A DNA stretch of 8,108 bases from Pseudopedobacter sp. (GTDB lineage: Bacteria; Bacteroidota; Bacteroidia; Sphingobacteriales; Sphingobacteriaceae): assembly GCA_014378285.1 (NCBI GenBank), contig JACMNZ010000241.1, forward strand, positions 1-8,108. The letters are read 5' to 3'. A program made the translations under genes and the position numbers. Below the pieces are notes generated by a model. The model was not told the DNA's origin. It was given only the letters and a program-made list of their open reading frames with translations, and made no database searches. Below are positions 5,629-8,108 of the stretch, piece after piece. Position 1 is the first letter of the stretch. Each line of letters begins with the position of its first letter.

Positions 5629-6372
5629 CTATGATTTATTTAAAACCTCTAAAACTTTCGCTACATCTTCTGGCACATCTATAGCCAAGCTTTCGCTTTT
5701 TGTGATGGCAACTTTTACTTTATAACCGTTTTCAATCCAACGCAATTGTTCTAATTGTTCTGACAGCTCTAGGTTTCCTAATTTTAATTTTGAGATAATG
5801 CCAAGAGTTGTTGTACGATAGCCATAGATGCCTATATGTTTATAGAAAATATGCGTTTTTAAAAGTTGCGTAGGTGCTACTCCTTTAACAAAGGGAATAA
5901 CCTGCCGACTAAAATAAATTGCTTCTAAATCTTTATTGATGATAACTTTTGGTGTATTTTGATTGAAAAGCTCCTCATCGGTTTCAATTTTCTTGACCAA
6001 AGTGGCCAATTCTGTAGAAATATCATTAAAGCAACTGGCCAATAAATTAATTTGTTTTGGATCAATTAACGGTTCGTCTCCTTGTATATTGATGATGGCA
6101 TCGTAACCGATCATTTTTTTACAAACTTCTGCACAACGGTCTGTGCCGCTTTTATGGTTTGAGGCAGTCATGATGACATTTCCTTTAAATGCTTTTACAG
6201 CATTGAAAATCCGTTCATCATCTGTAGCCACAACTACTTCTGCTAAAGACGACGCTTTTTTTGCTTGCTCATAAACCCTTTGGATCATGCTTTTTCCAGC
6301 AAGATCAATTAAGGGTTTACCAGAAAACCGTATTGAATCATACCTTGCCGGTATTATTCCCAGTATCTTCAT
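5629..6372 (-). CDS. kdsB: 3-deoxy-manno-octulosonate cytidylyltransferase (CMP-Kdo synthetase)
   Basis: KdsB activates Kdo with CTP to form CMP-Kdo, the donor for the inner core of lipopolysaccharide, in the cytoplasm. The 247-residue protein has the nucleotide-binding start IPARYDSIRFSGKPL (7-21), VVATDD (47-52), MTASNHKSGTDRCAEV (68-83), NIQGDEPLI (95-103, with the metal-binding D99), YFSRQVIPF (153-161), HIGIYGYR (179-186), LEQLRWIENG (207-216) and D232 in AIDVPED. These define the family. The first motif differs from the common ARYxSTRLPGKPL at I14 and S17. It is the last gene of a right-to-left cluster, 10 nt after the deoxynucleoside kinase, so co-transcription is likely. It also implies a Gram-negative outer membrane. 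Confidence 0.96.
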   Translation of the reverse strand: MKILGIIPARYDSIRFSGKPLIDLAGKSMIQRVYEQAKKASSLAEVVVATDDERIFNAVKAFKGNVIMTASNHKSGTDRCAEVCKKMIGYDAIINIQGDEPLIDPKQINLLASCFNDISTELATLVKKIETDEELFNQNTPKVIINKDLEAIYFSRQVIPFVKGVAPTQLLKTHIFYKHIGIYGYRTTTLGIISKLKLGNLELSEQLEQLRWIENGYKVKVAITKSESLAIDVPEDVAKVLEVLNKS

Positions 6373-6382
6373 CTATAATGTT

Positions 6383-6997
6383 TTAAAACAATCCGTTTAT
6401 CTCTCTTTCTATACTATCAATCACAAAACCTAAATCTTCAGGATTATTTGCAAAATCTAATTTATCTTTATCTAAAATTAATAATTTACCTTCGTTATAA
6501 CTATTTATCCACTTAGTATATTTCTCGTTTAATTTTTGGAGGTAATCAATTCTGATGCCTGCCTCATATTCTCTACCCCTGCGTTGGATATTTTCTACTA
6601 AAGTAGGAACCGATGCTTTTAAGTAAATTAATAAATGGGGAGGATTGATATAAGAAGTGATATTTTCAAAAATTGCCCGATAATTATCATGGTCGCGAGT
6701 GGTCATCAATCCCATTTCGTGGAGGTTTTCAGCAAAAATATGCGCATCCTCATAAATGGTCCGATCTTGGATAATGTCTTTATTTCCTTTTTGAATTTCC
6801 CTTATCTGTTGAAAACGACTGTTTAAGAAATAGATTTGGAGGTTAAAACTCCATCTTTTCATATCGCTGTAAAAATCTTCTAAATAAGGGTTTTGATCAA
6901 CTGCTTCATACATGGCTTCCCAGCCGTAATTTTTAGCTAATAATTCGGTAAGCGTTGTTTTTCCTGCCCCTATATTTCCTACAATTGCTATATGCAT
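6383..6997 (-). CDS. Deoxynucleoside kinase (dCK/dGK family)
   Basis: These kinases phosphorylate deoxynucleosides to monophosphates for salvage into the dNTP pool. The 204-residue protein has a P-loop GNIGAGKTT (7-15), a substrate-side acidic segment EAVDQNPYLEDFY (31-43), the DRTIYEDAHIFAE segment (78-90) that corresponds to the catalytic DR-S/T motif, and the lid RRGREYE (139-145). Length fits the bacterial dAdo/dGuo kinase group. Which nucleoside it prefers cannot be read from the sequence. The ATG at 6995-6997 lies immediately before the P-loop strand, so the start is well fixed. It is 36 nt downstream of trpS and 10 nt upstream of kdsB, in the same direction. The 36-nt spacer contains a small palindrome at 7016-7028 and no terminator. 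Confidence 0.93.
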   Translation of the reverse strand: MHIAIVGNIGAGKTTLTELLAKNYGWEAMYEAVDQNPYLEDFYSDMKRWSFNLQIYFLNSRFQQIREIQKGNKDIIQDRTIYEDAHIFAENLHEMGLMTTRDHDNYRAIFENITSYINPPHLLIYLKASVPTLVENIQRRGREYEAGIRIDYLQKLNEKYTKWINSYNEGKLLILDKDKLDFANNPEDLGFVIDSIEREINGLF

Positions 6998-7033
6998 AAT
7001 TTTATCTTGATGATGAGATTTTAAATCTAATTA

Positions 7034-8029
7034 TTAAAAAGATTTAAAGCCAATTATTTCCCTAACTTCTTTAATTGTTTTTTGAGCGCTTTCTCTAGCT
7101 TTTATTGCACCGTGTTTTGCTACCTGCCTTAACAACTTGCTATCATTTGATATATCTTCAATCTTTTCTCTGATAGGTTGTGTGGCAATGATCATATCTT
7201 CTGCCAAAGCTTTCTTAAAATCGCCATATTTAATTTGGCATTTGTTGTAAAGATCATCAAAATGGGTTAAAGTATCAGCAGAAGAAACAACTTTCATTAA
7301 ATCAAAAAGATTTTGTATTTCTTGGGGTTTTACTTGATTTTCTTCAATAGGACCAGAATCTGTAACAGCTCTCATTACCTTTTTTCTGATTATTTCAGGC
7401 GAATCTGAAAGGTAAACAGCATTCATCTCACCTTCAGATTTTCCCATTTTACCTTTCCCATCTAAACCAGGAATTTTAATCAGTTCATTAGAATAATTAA
7501 AAGCATAAGGTTCTTTAAAGTAATCCGTTTTATATAGATGATTAAAACGATTGCCAAATGTACGGCTCATCTCTAAATGTTGCTCTTGATCTTTCCCTAC
7601 AGGTACTTTTGTGGCGTGGTGAATTAAAATATCGGCAGCCATCAAAACTGGATAAGTCAATAAACCAGCATTCACATTATCAGGATTTGACCTGATTTTA
7701 TCTTTAAAAGATGCGCTACGTTCCAATTCGCCAACGTAAGCATTCATATTCATATATAAATAAAGTTCTGCAATTTCTGGGACATCAGACTGGATGTATA
7801 AAGTGGTTTTTTCTGGGTCTAAACCAGCTGCCAAATACTCTATCAAAACTTGCTTAATGTTGCCATGTAAATCTTGAGGAGTTGGATGCGTAGTTAATGA
7901 GTGATAATCTGCTATAAAAAAGAAGCAGTTATATTCATTTTGCATTTTCACAAAATTGCTTACTGCCCCATAGTAATTCCCTAAGTGTAATTTTCCGGTA
8001 CTCCTAATTCCGCTAACAACAGTTTCCAT
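7034..8029 (-). CDS. trpS: Tryptophan--tRNA ligase
   Basis: This class I synthetase charges tRNA-Trp with tryptophan using ATP. With the start at 8029 it has 331 residues, the normal bacterial length. It shows the HIGH-type motif in STGKLHLGNYYGAV (HLGN at 15-18), FIADYHSLTTHPT (38-50), YIQSDVPE (78-85), the VGKDQEQHLEMSR segment (144-156) and the KMSKS-type loop as KMGKS (194-198). A longer frame begins at 8080 and adds 17 residues, but that start lies upstream of a promoter-like element at 8037-8044 and inside the divergent gene at 8071; METVVSGIRSTG is also the expected N-terminus. It is the first gene of the probable trpS-kinase-kdsB operon. Confidence 0.96.
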   Translation of the reverse strand: METVVSGIRSTGKLHLGNYYGAVSNFVKMQNEYNCFFFIADYHSLTTHPTPQDLHGNIKQVLIEYLAAGLDPEKTTLYIQSDVPEIAELYLYMNMNAYVGELERSASFKDKIRSNPDNVNAGLLTYPVLMAADILIHHATKVPVGKDQEQHLEMSRTFGNRFNHLYKTDYFKEPYAFNYSNELIKIPGLDGKGKMGKSEGEMNAVYLSDSPEIIRKKVMRAVTDSGPIEENQVKPQEIQNLFDLMKVVSSADTLTHFDDLYNKCQIKYGDFKKALAEDMIIATQPIREKIEDISNDSKLLRQVAKHGAIKARESAQKTIKEVREIIGFKSF

Positions 8030-8036
8030 AATGTGG

Positions 8037-8044
8037 CGAAAGTA
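8037..8044 (-). promoter_or_regulatory. -7 promoter element for trpS
   Basis: On the minus strand this reads TACTTTCG, a one-mismatch form of TAnnTTTG, and ends 7 nt before the chosen trpS ATG. Transcription would start almost at the start codon, giving a very short leader. No clear -33 TTG is seen at the usual distance. Confidence 0.45.
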
Positions 8045-8055
8045 CAGAAAATTTC

Positions 8056-8063
8056 TATTTTTG
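8056..8063 (+). promoter_or_regulatory. -7 promoter element for the gene starting at 8071
   Basis: TATTTTTG is a perfect TAnnTTTG match and ends 7 nt before the ATG at 8071. It is divergent from the trpS element, with 11 bp between the two. Its AT-rich context lowers its weight, but the matching spacing on both sides supports it. Confidence 0.45.
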
Positions 8064-8070
8064 ATTGAAG

Positions 8071-8108
8071 ATGAAAGCAATTTTAAGGCAAGGTTTAAGA
8101 TATTGGCA
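8071..8108 (+). CDS. Start of a divergent gene, 3' end outside the window
   Basis: An ATG opens 12 complete codons (MKAILRQGLRYW) and remains open at the right edge. It is supported by a perfect -7 element 7 nt upstream and by its head-to-head placement with trpS. The first residues are basic and amphipathic, as in a short N-terminal helix, but 12 residues do not allow a family to be named. It could be a chance frame. Confidence 0.4.
   Translation, partial: MKAILRQGLRYW

Noticed and set aside
6635..6826. Plus-strand 63-codon frame
   Set aside because: It is antisense to the deoxynucleoside kinase catalytic region.
7016..7028. AGATTTTAAATCT palindrome between trpS and the kinase gene
   Set aside because: Short, almost all A/T and with no U-tract; not enough to call an operator or terminator.
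1..8108. tRNA genes, CRISPR arrays, insertion sequences, toxin-antitoxin or defence genes
   Set aside because: No cloverleaf-like sequence, regularly spaced direct repeats, transposase or nuclease motifs were seen; all long frames belong to core housekeeping families.

Overview
The window looks like chromosome from a low-GC Bacteroidota bacterium, most likely Sphingobacteriaceae (Pedobacter-like) or a close relative. The reasons are the AT-rich intergenic DNA, several start-proximal matches to the Bacteroidota -7 promoter element (TAnnTTTG), the near absence of Shine-Dalgarno sequences, and protein sequences that read as Bacteroidota versions of housekeeping families. I see no prophage, insertion sequence, CRISPR array, tRNA or rRNA. 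The taxonomic call is inference from sequence style, not from a search.

Layout. At the left edge a CorA-type magnesium transporter runs leftwards off the window (1-809, minus; its last transmembrane part is missing). It is divergent from a TIGR01212/YhcC-type radical SAM protein (862-1821, plus), with a very short shared promoter region. That gene converges on a small SRPBCC (START/Bet v 1-like) protein (1958-2428, minus), and both 3' ends carry short arrays of a 7-bp repeat in opposite orientation. A 207-bp AT-rich region with palindromes and a three-times-repeated 9-mer lies before an ammonium transporter, amt (2636-4003, plus). Just after amt is a structured repeat element (4011-4101) and a strong bidirectional terminator (4125-4161).

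The right half is almost entirely minus strand. A class B J-protein, cbpA (4453-5367), overlaps its modulator gene cbpM (4160-4456) by 4 bp. Upstream of cbpA is a 261-bp noncoding stretch holding a second copy of the structured element (5513-5585). Then comes a probable three-gene operon read from right to left: trpS (7034-8029), a deoxynucleoside kinase (6383-6997) and kdsB (5629-6372), covering Trp-tRNA charging, nucleoside salvage and CMP-Kdo synthesis for lipopolysaccharide. At the right edge a plus-strand gene appears to start at 8071, divergent from trpS, with a perfect TAnnTTTG element in front of it.

The coding content is ordinary core genome. I did not find a convincing new multi-gene system. 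The item most worth following is the pair of diverged, hairpin-rich elements at 4011-4101 and 5513-5585. They sit in the same orientation just downstream of two unrelated genes (amt and kdsB) and share conserved ends and a three-hairpin layout. The heptamer arrays, the repeated 9-mer upstream of amt, and the recurring 7-nt distance between -7 elements and start codons are secondary leads.
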